NCBI GenBank assembly: GCA_014237545.1
Contig: JAACJX010000256.1
Coordinates: forward strand, 1 to 8,857
From: Ardenticatenia bacterium
Lineage (GTDB): Bacteria; Chloroflexota; Anaerolineae; Promineifilales; Promineifilaceae
Reading direction: 5' to 3'
Length of the DNA: 8,857 bases
Positions 1 to 6,594 of the stretch are shown here, piece after piece; position 1 is the stretch's first letter, and every line of letters starts with the position of its first letter. Position numbers and translations under genes: made by a program. Under the pieces are notes generated by a model. The model made no database searches and was not told the origin of the DNA. It saw nothing but the letters and a program-made list of their open reading frames with translations.

Positions 1-1
1 C

Positions 2-571
2 AATGACTCATCTACCAGGCGAACCGCCGCGCTTGTTCTGTTGACAGTGGCCCTCGTTATCACCGGGCTGGCCGCTCTCACCGCTCCTGTTATGGCCGAA
101 GCACCGGCGCCGAACCCCGGCACCGCCAACTTCGAAACAAAATTCATGACCGACATGATCGACCACCACGCCATGGCTGTCCACATGGCTGAGATGTGTG
201 TCGAGAAAGCAATTCATGAAGAACTTCGAACGACGTGCGAGGCGATCATCGCCACACAAAGCCAGGAAATCGAGCTGATGCAATCGTGGTTGTCCCGTTG
301 GTACGGCATAACCTACGAACCACAAATGAAACCCGGCGCCATGCGCCAGATGGAAAAGATGATGGCCATGAGCAGCGAAGAGTTCGAGATCGCGTTCATG
401 GAGGAAATGATCCGCCATCACGAAGGTGCTATCCGCGAAGCCGAGCAGTGCCTGAAGCGCGCCTACCATGAGGACTTGATCGATTTGTGCCAGAATATCA
501 TAGAAACACAGAGCGCCGAGATTGCCGAGATGGAAGCTTGGCTTTGTGAATGGTATTCGATCTGCAAATAG
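2..571 (+). CDS. DUF305 family secreted protein, 5' end outside the window
   Basis: Exported four-helix protein with two DUF305 halves, each opening with the same motif: FMTDMIDHHAMAVHMAEMC and FMEEMIRHHEGAIREAEQC. Counting from the TTG at 41, these are residues 35-53 and 119-137, and each is followed by a helix with a conserved T-Q-S-x-E-I and an aromatic W-Y end. The paired His and Met residues are the likely metal ligands; DUF305 proteins often sit in copper or heavy-metal resistance loci, but their biochemical role is not settled. The frame stays open to the window edge, and the upstream codons give an Arg-Arg n-region followed by a hydrophobic stretch ending in V-M-A. This makes a good signal peptide, so the real start lies left of base 1 and the TTG at 41 is not the start. 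Four Cys (53, 66, 137, 150) pair symmetrically between the two halves, plus two near the C-terminus. The stop is TAG at 569-571. Confidence 0.9.
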   Translation, partial: NDSSTRRTAALVLLTVALVITGLAALTAPVMAEAPAPNPGTANFETKFMTDMIDHHAMAVHMAEMCVEKAIHEELRTTCEAIIATQSQEIELMQSWLSRWYGITYEPQMKPGAMRQMEKMMAMSSEEFEIAFMEEMIRHHEGAIREAEQCLKRAYHEDLIDLCQNIIETQSAEIAEMEAWLCEWYSICK

Positions 572-687
572 GTAAAGATGGACCGGAAAAGGCCGCATTA
601 CCTGAGCTATCTCTACTTAGCCCACGCGCAGCCTTGCCTTACCCTGCTCTTTTTCCGAACCGATAATGTGTGACACTGGAGGTCAAG

Positions 688-1095
688 ATGCATAAATTAC
701 GAGAAATGATGTCTGCTCACCCTAAGACCGTGGCGTCAAGAAACAGTGACTTAGATAGCGCTGTAGAGGCCATTGCATCGTGTGCCCAGGTTTGTACTTC
801 CTGCGCCGATGCGTGTCTGGCAGAGCCGATGATCGCCGATCTGGTGCGCTGTATCCGCTTGAATCTGGATTGCGCCGATGTTTGTCTGGCAACCAGCCAG
901 GTTCTGACACGCCAGACTGCCATTGAGTCGGCTTTGTGGCGTGATTTGGTCAATGCCTGTCGTACAGCTTGTCGAGTATGTGCCGAGGAATGCGAGCGCC
1001 ATGCCGACATGCACGAACACTGCCGCATCTGCGCCGAACACTGCCGCGAGTGCGTGCAGGTGTGCGACGGTTTGCTTCAGACCGTCTCGGCATAG
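688..1095 (+). CDS. Four-helix-bundle copper-binding protein (DUF326/Csp-like)
   Basis: A small helical protein of 135 residues with 16 Cys, spaced as repeated C-x3-C, C-x2-C and C-x6-C sets on successive helices (for example S-C-A-Q-V-C-T-S-C-A-D-A-C and C-R-I-C-A-E-H-C-R-E-C). This is the pattern of the DUF326/Csp copper-storage family, whose members bind many Cu(I) ions inside a four-helix bundle. No signal peptide is visible, so it should be cytosolic, as in Csp3-type proteins. I start it at ATG 688 because GGAGG at 678-682 lies 5 nt upstream; an in-frame GTG at 670 has no such site. A GATAAT at 662-667 could be a -10 box, but the -35 is weak. It lies 116 nt after the DUF305 gene on the same strand and is closed by a strong terminator. 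The family assignment is firm; metal identity follows from the family. Confidence 0.9.
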   Translation: MHKLREMMSAHPKTVASRNSDLDSAVEAIASCAQVCTSCADACLAEPMIADLVRCIRLNLDCADVCLATSQVLTRQTAIESALWRDLVNACRTACRVCAEECERHADMHEHCRICAEHCRECVQVCDGLLQTVSA

Positions 1096-1122
1096 TGCAG
1101 GCAGACAAAGGAGAACAAGAAG

Positions 1123-1156
1123 AACCTCCCGGCAAAACCACGGGAGGTTTTTCTTT
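1123..1156 (+). terminator. Intrinsic terminator after the copper-binding gene
   Basis: A perfect 9-bp stem, AACCTCCCG (1123-1131) with CGGGAGGTT (1141-1149), encloses a 9-nt loop and runs straight into a T-rich tail (TTTTTCTTT). It begins 27 nt after the stop at 1095. Confidence 0.88.
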
Positions 1157-1453
1157 CGTAGGATGACCTGGGCGACGTATCTTGATCAATAACCCTCAAC
1201 CACGATGTTTCCTTACACTCATGCTATTTGCTTTGTAAAGGTAAAGCGTAGCCGTAGCCGTAACCCTTTTCGAGAACCCCTCTGACCTCTCCACTTATAG
1301 CACCTTTAATATCTAATAGTAAGGGACCAAGCCAAACGGCGCATTCGTCCCAAGCCATAACCCGCTACACTGACATTACTTCCGGTCGATATAGCGAAAC
1401 AGCCGGATGAGCGAACATATTCAATAGAGCTTCAATAGAAAGAGGTGAATCAC
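1157..1453. other. Intergenic stretch before doxX, no gene seen
   Basis: About 300 nt without a supportable gene. It holds a short tandem GTAGCC run near 1248-1262 and two direct copies of TTCAATAGA (1420-1428 and 1431-1439) just before the DoxX ribosome binding site. The DoxX promoter must lie here, but I found no convincing -35/-10 pair: CTGACA at 1370-1375 has only poor -10 partners at wrong spacing. Confidence 0.5.
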
Positions 1454-2056
1454 ATGAGCGAAAAGCTGGTAGATGAAAAGGGCGAGGTCAATTTCCCCGA
1501 CCCGCCTTTCGCGCGTATCTTGTTCAGCACGACGCGCTTTGCCTGGCTATGGCTGATTATCCGTCTTTATCTGAGCTACCGGTGGATGACCTCCGGCTTC
1601 GGCAAGCTGACCAATCCGGCCTGGATGCAAGGCGGAGAGGCGCTTAAAGGTTTCTGGGAAGGAGCGGTAGCGATACCGGAAGCGGGGCGGCCGCCCATTG
1701 CATTCGGCTGGTATCGAAGTTTTCTGCAATTTTTGCTCGATACCGATTCGTACACATGGTTTGGCCCTCTCGTCTCCATAGGTGAAGTGGTCGTTGGTAT
1801 CTTGCTGCTGCTGGGGGCTTTCACCGGCATCGCCGCCATCATCGGCGGATTTATGAATTTCAATTTCATGTTGGCCGGTTCTGCCAGCGTAAACCCGGTC
1901 TTTTTTCTGCTCCAAGTGTTGTTGATCTTGGCCTGGAAAGTTGCCGGCTGGTATGGGTTGGATCGCTGGCTGCTGCCGCGGCTGGGTACGCCGTGGTATA
2001 GGGGGACAGCGCGGGAGCGAGCGGCTGACACGGTCTCCATCTCTTCTACACCGTAG
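1454..2056 (+). CDS. DoxX family membrane protein
   Basis: Integral membrane protein of 200 residues. The first hydrophobic segment (about 29-47) ends in the Arg/Tyr-rich R-L-Y-L-S-Y-R-W-M-T-S-G-x-G-K-L pattern typical of DoxX/DoxD. Three more segments lie at about 103-123, 124-144 and 148-167, including G-E-V-V-V-G-I-L-L-L-L-G, M-N-F-N-F-M-L-A-G-S and S-V-N-P. DoxD is the small subunit of thiosulfate:quinone oxidoreductase in archaea; bacterial DoxX proteins are tied to redox or sulfur stress, and the exact reaction here cannot be read from sequence. I choose ATG 1454 because AGGTGA at 1443-1448 lies 5 nt upstream; the GTG at 1445 is inside that site. It converges with the histidine kinase gene, with a hairpin between them. 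Confidence 0.88.
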   Translation: MSEKLVDEKGEVNFPDPPFARILFSTTRFAWLWLIIRLYLSYRWMTSGFGKLTNPAWMQGGEALKGFWEGAVAIPEAGRPPIAFGWYRSFLQFLLDTDSYTWFGPLVSIGEVVVGILLLLGAFTGIAAIIGGFMNFNFMLAGSASVNPVFFLLQVLLILAWKVAGWYGLDRWLLPRLGTPWYRGTARERAADTVSISSTP

Positions 2057-2062
2057 AGGAAT

Positions 2063-2104
2063 AGCAATGACTGGCCGCGTAAGTAACCGCGACCAGTCAT
2101 TGCT
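2063..2104. terminator. Shared hairpin between convergent doxX and kinase genes
   Basis: Inverted repeat AGCAATGACTGG (2063-2074) with CCAGTCATTGCT (2093-2104) is a perfect 12-bp stem. An inner CGCG/CGCG extension follows after one mismatch, with an 8-nt loop. It sits exactly between two convergent stop codons and touches the kinase stop, as a two-way terminator would. Neither side has a long T tract, so efficiency is uncertain. Confidence 0.6.
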
Positions 2105-3540
2105 CATAGGAACGTGTCTGGGCCTTCGGGTGGCTCAACAGGTAGGCTGAACCAGAACGTTGCTCCTTGCCCAGGCGGACTATGGGCTCCGATCCGGCCA
2201 CCGTGAGCCTCGATTATGGAGCGGGCCACCGCAAGACCGAGACCACTACCGCCGCCATCACTTAGGCGCGCGCGCCCTTGGTCGGCGCGATAGAAGCGCT
2301 CAAAAACATTCGATAGCGCCTCGGCCGGGATGCCCGGGCCGGTATCGGTCACGCTGACCCGGATAGACTCATTTTCCCGCGCAAGACCAACGGCGATGCA
2401 ACCGCCATCGGGTGTGTAGCGCAACGCGTTGGACAACAAGTTATCAAGCACTTGCTGCACACGCTGGCGATCAGCGCGGACAAGCGGGAGGCTATCCGCC
2501 GGGGCAATCGACAACTTGACACCACGAGCCTCCGCCGGCGGGCGAAAAGCGTCGAGTGTCTGGGCAGCCAGAAGACCCAAGTCGAGCGACTCTGGTATCA
2601 GGCTGAGTTGGCCTGACTCAGCGAGCGCCAGTTGCCGCAGGTCTTCTACCAACCGACGCAATAGCAACGTCTTGTCCAGGATAGGCTCCAATGCCTCTTG
2701 GGTTAGAGGAAAGATGCCATCCTGCAGCGCTTCGATATTTCCCTGGATAACGGTGATGGGTGTTCGCAACTCGTGGGCGATGTCAGCCGTCAACTGCTGC
2801 CGCAGGGCCTCGGCGCGACCCAGTTGCACAGCCATACGATTGAAGGCATCTGCCAGGTCACTGATTTCATCCCCTGAGGCAACGCTCACGCGCTGACTGA
2901 GGTCGCCCGCGGCCACAGCGCTCGCGGCCATAGTCAGGCTTTTCAGCGGCCGGACGACGCGCCAGACGATCAGACCGCCGAACACCAAAGCCAAGGCCCC
3001 GGCCAGGAAGACGGAAGATAGAATGGCCTGGTTTATCACGCCTAGAAAGCGCTCTCCCTGCTCCTCGGCCTGTACATCCGCTGTCACCAGCAAGGCACCG
3101 ATCACTTCCTCACCATCGGTAATAAACGTGCCATTCTCTTGCAGGACATCGGTGTCCAGCTGTGTACCCGCCATATCACCGCCCGTGTCGGCTACCACAC
3201 GACCATCGGTGTCGCTAACCAACACGCGGTAGCCCATCATTGACCACATCGGGCCGCCTATCCCCATCCCCATGTTGCCCATCATCTCGTGCCCGCCACG
3301 GCTGGAAAGCACCTCGGTCACGCCTTCCCAACTGCCGCGCTCAACATAGTAAGTAGCTAGATCGGGGGCCAACCCCTGAGCGAGGCGCTGCCCCCCGGTC
3401 GTGGTGTAGAGAGCAAACTGGGAAGCTACGGTCCGGCGTGCCAACCACGTCGCCAGGAGGCCACCGGCCACGATCACCACCAAGAAGGCCAACATGATAC
3501 GGCCGAATAAACCGAGTCGTGGCCCGCTAGAAGGTATCAT
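2104..3540 (-). CDS. HAMP sensor histidine kinase with Met-rich sensor loop
   Basis: Membrane histidine kinase of 478 residues, BaeS/CpxA-like in layout. Order: TM1 (about 16-34), extracytoplasmic sensor (35-169), TM2 (about 170-193), HAMP (194-245), HisKA with D-I-A-H-E-L-R-T-P (phospho-acceptor His 256), then HATPase: N box N-L-L-S-N-A-L-R-Y (367-375), G1 D-T-G-P-G-I-P (399-405), G2 G-S-G-L-G-L-A-V. All catalytic boxes look intact. The sensor holds a Met/Gly cluster at 84-103 with one His and eight Met or near-neighbour Met residues, fitting a soft-metal ligand such as Cu(I) or Ag(I); this is inference. ATG 3540 is preferred: it overlaps the original regulator stop by 14 nt, a usual coupling arrangement. 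GTG 3558 would add six residues and has no ribosome binding site. Its cognate regulator just upstream is frameshifted. Confidence 0.92.
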   Translation of the reverse strand: MIPSSGPRLGLFGRIMLAFLVVIVAGGLLATWLARRTVASQFALYTTTGGQRLAQGLAPDLATYYVERGSWEGVTEVLSSRGGHEMMGNMGMGIGGPMWSMMGYRVLVSDTDGRVVADTGGDMAGTQLDTDVLQENGTFITDGEEVIGALLVTADVQAEEQGERFLGVINQAILSSVFLAGALALVFGGLIVWRVVRPLKSLTMAASAVAAGDLSQRVSVASGDEISDLADAFNRMAVQLGRAEALRQQLTADIAHELRTPITVIQGNIEALQDGIFPLTQEALEPILDKTLLLRRLVEDLRQLALAESGQLSLIPESLDLGLLAAQTLDAFRPPAEARGVKLSIAPADSLPLVRADRQRVQQVLDNLLSNALRYTPDGGCIAVGLARENESIRVSVTDTGPGIPAEALSNVFERFYRADQGRARLSDGGGSGLGLAVARSIIEAHGGRIGAHSPPGQGATFWFSLPVEPPEGPDTFL

Positions 3541-3694
3541 TGAATTTGTATCCAACACCGAACACTGTCAGCACGAAGCGTGGCTGGTTGGGATTCGGTT
3601 CAATCTTGGCTCGCAGGTTCTTGATGTGGCTATCGACAGTTCGGTCTAGCCCTTCGTAGTCAGAGCCCAGGAGATCGATCAATTGTGATCGAGT
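3527..3694 (-). pseudogene. Detached C-terminal half of the regulator DNA-binding domain
   Basis: Read in the frame one off from the regulator ORF, these bases give [10 protein letters not shown], then [12 protein letters not shown] and V-F-G-V-G-Y-K-F, ending in TAG at 3527-3529. That is the recognition helix and wing of an OmpR/PhoB winged-helix domain, well preserved and without internal stops. It has no start of its own and directly continues, after a missing piece, the regulator ORF at 3660-4205. Compared with PhoB, about 11 residues between the E-F-x-L-L motif and S-R-x-Q-L are missing (33 nt expected, 1 nt present), a net loss of about 32 nt. The preservation points to a recent deletion or an assembly error. 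Confidence 0.85.
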
Positions 3695-4205
3695 GGAGCA
3701 GAGCGAACTCGGTCGGCGTCAGATCAACGACCTGGTCATCCACTTTGACGACATGCCGGGTAACGTCAATGACCAGCGGCCCGGCGGCTATTTGTTCAGG
3801 AGTGGCCGCGGGACGGGCCGAACGGCGCAAGACGGCGCGCACGCGGGCGACAAGCTCGCGAGGGCTGAAGGGTTTGGGCATATAGTCGTCAGCCCCAACC
3901 TCAAGGCCGACGATGCGGTCTGTTTCATCAACGCGCGCGGTAAGCATGATGATCGGCGTCTGCGCTGCCGCTCCCGCCATTTGTCGCACTTGGCGAGCTA
4001 CGTCGATTCCATCGAGAGGAGACAAGCCAGGTGGTGTCGGCAGATTGAGATCCAGGACAATGAGGTCGGGGCGTTCGCGGCGAACGATCTCGAGCGCGGT
4101 CGTGCCGTCCCGGGCCGCCAGCACTGCGTACCCGCCCTGCTCCAGGTAGCCACGGGCTACGCGGATGATCTCAGGCTCATCGTCGACGATCAGAACTGTG
4201 ATCAC
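3660..4205 (-). CDS. OmpR-family response regulator, frameshifted near the C-terminus
   Basis: A 181-residue ORF with an intact receiver domain: acidic pair D8-D9, phospho-acceptor D52 in I-V-L-D-L-N-L-P, T89 and K111. The linker and first part of a winged-helix output domain follow, to [10 protein letters not shown] (161-170). After that the frame runs into T-I-D-R-S-P-G-L and stops; the true continuation lies in another frame (3527-3694). A full family member would be about 235-240 residues, so as written the protein lacks its recognition helix and probably cannot bind DNA. The loop after L-N-L-P carries about six extra residues (T-P-P-G-L-S-P-L before D-G) next to the phosphorylation site, which is unusual. 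The start is GTG 4205, with only a weak ribosome binding site. It is the partner of the kinase at 2104-3540. Confidence 0.88.
   Translation of the reverse strand: MITVLIVDDEPEIIRVARGYLEQGGYAVLAARDGTTALEIVRRERPDLIVLDLNLPTPPGLSPLDGIDVARQVRQMAGAAAQTPIIMLTARVDETDRIVGLEVGADDYMPKPFSPRELVARVRAVLRRSARPAATPEQIAAGPLVIDVTRHVVKVDDQVVDLTPTEFALLHSITIDRSPGL
3675..3692. repeat. Inverted repeat at the regulator frameshift junction
   Basis: TCGATCA (3675-3681) and TGATCGA (3686-3692) form a perfect 7-bp stem with a 4-nt loop. The break between the two reading frames of the regulator falls at 3694-3696, at its edge. Such a hairpin can promote slippage or deletion during replication or sequencing. Confidence 0.6.
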
Positions 4206-4254
4206 TGATGGTATTATGCCCTAGCTCGTTTGGTTTCACACCGTACATATAAGA

Positions 4255-4301
4255 GCAGCAGGGCGGGCGAAAATTGTCATGGTCAGTGCCCACCCTGCTG
4301 C
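4255..4301 (-). terminator. Hairpin between the Met-rich protein gene and the regulator
   Basis: Arms 4255-4268 and 4288-4301 (GCAGCAGGGCGGGC and its complement) pair over 14 bp. The single irregularity is a G-U pair in minus-strand RNA. The loop is 19 nt. In the minus direction the stem is followed by TCTTATATG, a short T-rich tail. It starts 29 nt after the stop of the Met-rich gene and could end that transcript while letting some read through into the regulator and kinase. Confidence 0.6.
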
Positions 4302-4330
4302 AACCAGTTCTACGGCTTTTAACTCAGTGA

Positions 4331-4894
4331 TTAAGCATTCGGAGCATTTGCTTGTGCGCCCATACCGGGGCACGGACCTTCCATCCCGCCATGTCCTGCG
4401 CCCCACGGCTGCGAGATGCGCGTCGCCAGCATCGAGGCCATCATGGGCTGCATCGCCTCGGCCTGTTCCGGGGTCATGGTGCCGGACTCCACGGCTGCGT
4501 CGAGCGCTGTTTGGTGCTGCGCCAAAGCCGCATCAACGATTAGCTGTACGTCAACATCGTACTTCGCCGCCAGTTCCGCGATAGAGATGCCCGTCGCCAG
4601 CTCATCGCGCACTTCGTCCGCCGTTATGCCCACCTGCTCGGCGACGATATCGATCAGGTTGAAGTTGCCCATCATGCCGCTCATGCCGTTCATCATGCCC
4701 GGGCCCATATGGCCGCCTTGCTCCATCATGCCGGAACCCATCTGGCGACGTCCCATCATGCCGCCCGCCATCATGCCCGGGCCAAAGCCTGGAACCTGCG
4801 GCGCCGGCGTACCCTGGGCAAACGCCAGCACAGCGGTAATTGCAAGGGCCACCACTAGCACCGACAACATGACGATTAGTCTAGTCTGTTTCAT
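4331..4894 (-). CDS. Secreted Met/Gly-rich protein with a helical tail
   Basis: 187 residues. A clear signal peptide spans 1 to about 26 (basic M-K-Q-T-R, hydrophobic core, A-F-A cleavage site). A mature Met/Gly-rich region follows (36-76) with repeated G-M-M pairs and His 62. Then comes a helical region (80-150) with I-D-I-V-A-E-Q-V-G-I-T-A-D-E-V and G-I-S-I-A-E-L-A-A-K-Y-D-V-D, and a short G/M-rich end with one Cys. The helical part resembles YckD/DUF2680-like exported proteins; this is a resemblance only. Met-Met clusters of this sort bind Cu(I)/Ag(I) in known metal chaperones, so an extracytoplasmic copper-binding role is plausible but inferred. Start ATG 4894 is supported by AGGAG (4902-4906), 7 nt upstream. 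It lies first in a minus-strand series with the regulator and kinase. Confidence 0.8.
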   Translation of the reverse strand: MKQTRLIVMLSVLVVALAITAVLAFAQGTPAPQVPGFGPGMMAGGMMGRRQMGSGMMEQGGHMGPGMMNGMSGMMGNFNLIDIVAEQVGITADEVRDELATGISIAELAAKYDVDVQLIVDAALAQHQTALDAAVESGTMTPEQAEAMQPMMASMLATRISQPWGAGHGGMEGPCPGMGAQANAPNA

Positions 4895-4986
4895 TTCGTT
4901 ACTCCTTTCAATGAGCGCTCGCGCCCACCTTTATTTGTACGCTGTGTATGGTAATCGTGACCCGTGGAGATTTAATGGAGAGGTGA

Positions 4987-5092
4987 TGCAATCCGGATGC
5001 AACCCTTCTGTGGCGCCACTTGGTCAATACCTGCCGCGCGGCCTGCCTTGTGCGCGCGGAGGAGTGCGCGCCACACCGACATGCACCAGCAC
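4987..5092 (+). pseudogene. Relic of a second four-helix copper-binding protein gene
   Basis: Codons from 5011 read W-R-H-L-V-N-T-C-R-A-A-C-L-V-R-A-E-E-C, matching W-R-D-L-V-N-A-C-R-T-A-C-R-V-C-A-E-E-C of the intact gene at 688-1095. A 2-nt gap later restores D-M-H-Q-H against D-M-H-E-H. DNA identity over 5009-5092 against 935-1020 is roughly two thirds by eye, so it is a diverged paralogue and not a recent copy. One Cys of the C-x2-C set is replaced by Arg, the frame is broken, a stop lies just upstream (4984-4986), and the N-terminal and C-terminal parts are gone. The rest of the 4895-5177 gap shows no gene. Confidence 0.75.
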
Positions 5093-5177
5093 TAACGACA
5101 TAGAGGCTTCGGCAACACGCGCCAAAGCCGGCGCAGCAATGCTGCCTGTAACACGCGGCCTTCCTTGCCCGACACAC

Positions 5178-5993
5178 TTAGAACGGCAGCGGCCCCCCCG
5201 TCACAGTCTCATACCACTCGGTCAGAAACAGCATCGCCTCCTGAAACCGTCGCGCCGGTAGCAACTTGTAGCTGGTGATGCCGAACTTGCGGTAGAACTC
5301 TCCGTAGACACCGCCGAACTCATTACGGCCGCTGGCCTTGCTCAGGGCCAGGGCAACCGCCTTAACCGCTTGGCTGATTTGGCTGGCCTGGTCCTGGCTG
5401 ACGGTGCGCCCTGGCTGATTTAGACTGTCCTCAATAGTTTCTAGACGGGTTTCCAGCTGCTGGAAGCGCGTGCTGGCGCGCTGCTCCATTAGGGCCTGGT
5501 TGCGGGCCAAGGCAAGGATAGCCTGGGCCAGATGCACCGCTTGGGCAGTTTCGGGGGAGACGCCGGCCAGGATGTCGGTGTCTTCCACAGTCAGGCGACC
5601 CTCTTGGAAGGCTTCGGCCAGGACGCGGTAGCAATGCTCTTGGTAGCGGATAATGCGTTCGCGCAGTTCAGGCCGGACGCGGTCGGCGCTGATGGTGAAG
5701 AGCCAGCCGTTGATGTATTCTAGCGGTAGACAGAGCATCTCCTGCGGCCCCCCACCCCGGGTGCCGGGCGAAGGGGGGATCGTTACGATCCCCCCTTTGA
5801 CATGCCGGGAGAGGACTGGGTCACGGTGGAGGCGCAAGCGTTGGGAGCGCCATGCCAGCCCAAGACTTTCAGCGATGGGCCTAATGGGCACATAGACCTG
5901 CCGGCCGGCGTCGGAGGTATCGACGGCGATGGCGATGATTGTGTCATCGTAGAAGAGTACCGATTTCTGCTCAACCGGGATGAGAGCGCTCAT
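5178..5993 (-). CDS. Phage antirepressor-like protein (P22_AR_N type)
   Basis: 271 residues. The N-terminal half (8-128) fits the P22-type antirepressor domain: V-L-F-Y-D-D-T-I-I-A-I, Y-V-P-I-R-P-I-A-E-S-L-G-L-A-W, and L-C-L-P-L-E-Y-I-N-G-W-L-F-T-I. A predicted coiled coil follows (165-192). The C-terminal domain (193-268) contains G-R-N-E-F-G-G-V-Y-G-E-F-Y-R-K-F-G-I-T-S-Y-K-L and resembles the ORF6C region found after antirepressor N-domains. In phages such proteins bind repressors and relieve repression; bacterial copies are common in prophage remnants and plasmids, often with unknown targets. Start ATG 5993 has AAGGA 7 nt upstream. The loop at 63-86 is Gly/Pro-rich and is encoded across a perfect 12-bp inverted repeat. 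It is the last gene of the leftward accessory series. Confidence 0.85.
   Translation of the reverse strand: MSALIPVEQKSVLFYDDTIIAIAVDTSDAGRQVYVPIRPIAESLGLAWRSQRLRLHRDPVLSRHVKGGIVTIPPSPGTRGGGPQEMLCLPLEYINGWLFTISADRVRPELRERIIRYQEHCYRVLAEAFQEGRLTVEDTDILAGVSPETAQAVHLAQAILALARNQALMEQRASTRFQQLETRLETIEDSLNQPGRTVSQDQASQISQAVKAVALALSKASGRNEFGGVYGEFYRKFGITSYKLLPARRFQEAMLFLTEWYETVTGGPLPF
5771..5797. repeat. Perfect 12-bp inverted repeat inside the antirepressor gene
   Basis: AAGGGGGGATCG (5771-5782) and CGATCCCCCCTT (5786-5797) flank TTA. The stem has runs of six G and six C and falls in the codons for the variable Gly/Pro loop of the antirepressor, where the family tolerates length change. Confidence 0.85.
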
Positions 5994-6102
5994 AAGTCTG
6001 TCCTTCGCTTTCAGTAGCTAAGTGTATGTTAGCAGGGTTATAGCACTGGCGGTAGTTACTTCATTAGGGCAGCGATTTGCTTCTCAACGTCAAGTACTGT
6101 CG

Positions 6103-6567
6103 TCACTGGACAGTCTCCGTGACCGGGCCCCAATCAGCGGTGAGACGCCGCATGTCAGGCGGTGTGTAGACCGCGCCGCTGTAGGTTTCAACGCTGAGAA
6201 GCGGGTCAATAGCGTGAATCTGGCCGACGATAGCTTCAAGCAGTTGAGCATGCCGCTGCTGCTGCTCGGCGAGTTGGCCGGTGGTATCGGCATCCTCGTC
6301 GGGAAAAGGCCGGCCGTTGAAAGTCTGCCGATGCTTGCCCTGGACAACGGTCAAGCTGGCAATAGACTGCTGGCCGCCTGGGGTGGTGACAAGCGCTGTG
6401 AAGACGCTTATCGGCCGCTCCACCTGCAAGCCGAGCTGGCTATTGACGGTCTCCTGCTGGATGAGCAGTTCGCCGTAGATGGTAACATGGCTCTGGCCAT
6501 TGCGAGCAACGTTCGTCGCGAAGTCGTTTACGGTTGTAAGTTGGATGATCGGCAAGGCTTGGGTCAT
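6103..6567 (-). CDS. Hypothetical protein, 154 aa
   Basis: I do not recognise this protein. The first 90 residues look beta-rich (H-V-T-I-Y-G-E-L-L-I and I-S-V-F-T-A-L-V-T-T). Residues 95-120 form a Gln-rich amphipathic helix (Q-L-A-E-Q-Q-Q-R-H-A-Q-L-L-E-A-I). The end is Pro/Tyr-containing. There is no Cys, signal peptide or membrane segment. The start is ATG 6567, with only a weak GAGA upstream; the gene begins 27 nt after the stop of the small gene at 6595-6789, so the two are likely one transcript. A 6-bp hairpin (ACTGTC/GACAGT, 6096-6114) spans the stop codon. Composition looks like a real protein, and the long open frame on the other strand is its shadow. Confidence 0.7.
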   Translation of the reverse strand: MTQALPIIQLTTVNDFATNVARNGQSHVTIYGELLIQQETVNSQLGLQVERPISVFTALVTTPGGQQSIASLTVVQGKHRQTFNGRPFPDEDADTTGQLAEQQQRHAQLLEAIVGQIHAIDPLLSVETYSGAVYTPPDMRRLTADWGPVTETVQ

Positions 6568-6594
6568 GGTTGCATTCTCTTGGCGTGTGTGGGT

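Noticed and set aside
8..598. Long minus-strand frame, 196 codons
   Set aside because: It is the mirror of the DUF305 gene, whose motifs and signal peptide are clear on the plus strand. It has no recognisable content.
717..1192. Several frames overlapping the copper-binding gene on both strands
   Set aside because: They are antisense or shifted readings of the Cys-rich gene, without ribosome binding sites that fit. The antisense one was useful only because it resembles the antisense frame at 4908-5177, which revealed the relic copy.
1313..1321. CTAATAGTA also occurs at 6866-6874 in the operator region
   Set aside because: A single 9-nt match between an intergenic gap and the operator is expected by chance at this length and lacks the repeated box layout.
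1547..2107. Two minus-strand frames of 174 and 186 codons
   Set aside because: Antisense to DoxX; compositions are Arg/Pro/Gln-rich and show no domain, while the plus strand shows clear membrane segments.
3693..4208. Plus-strand frame of 171 codons over the regulator
   Set aside because: Mirror of a receiver domain with intact catalytic residues on the minus strand.
4416..5261. Plus-strand frame of 281 codons
   Set aside because: It crosses the Met-rich gene, the gap and the antirepressor end in antisense. Its Met/Pro/Ser runs are complements of Gly/Met codons.
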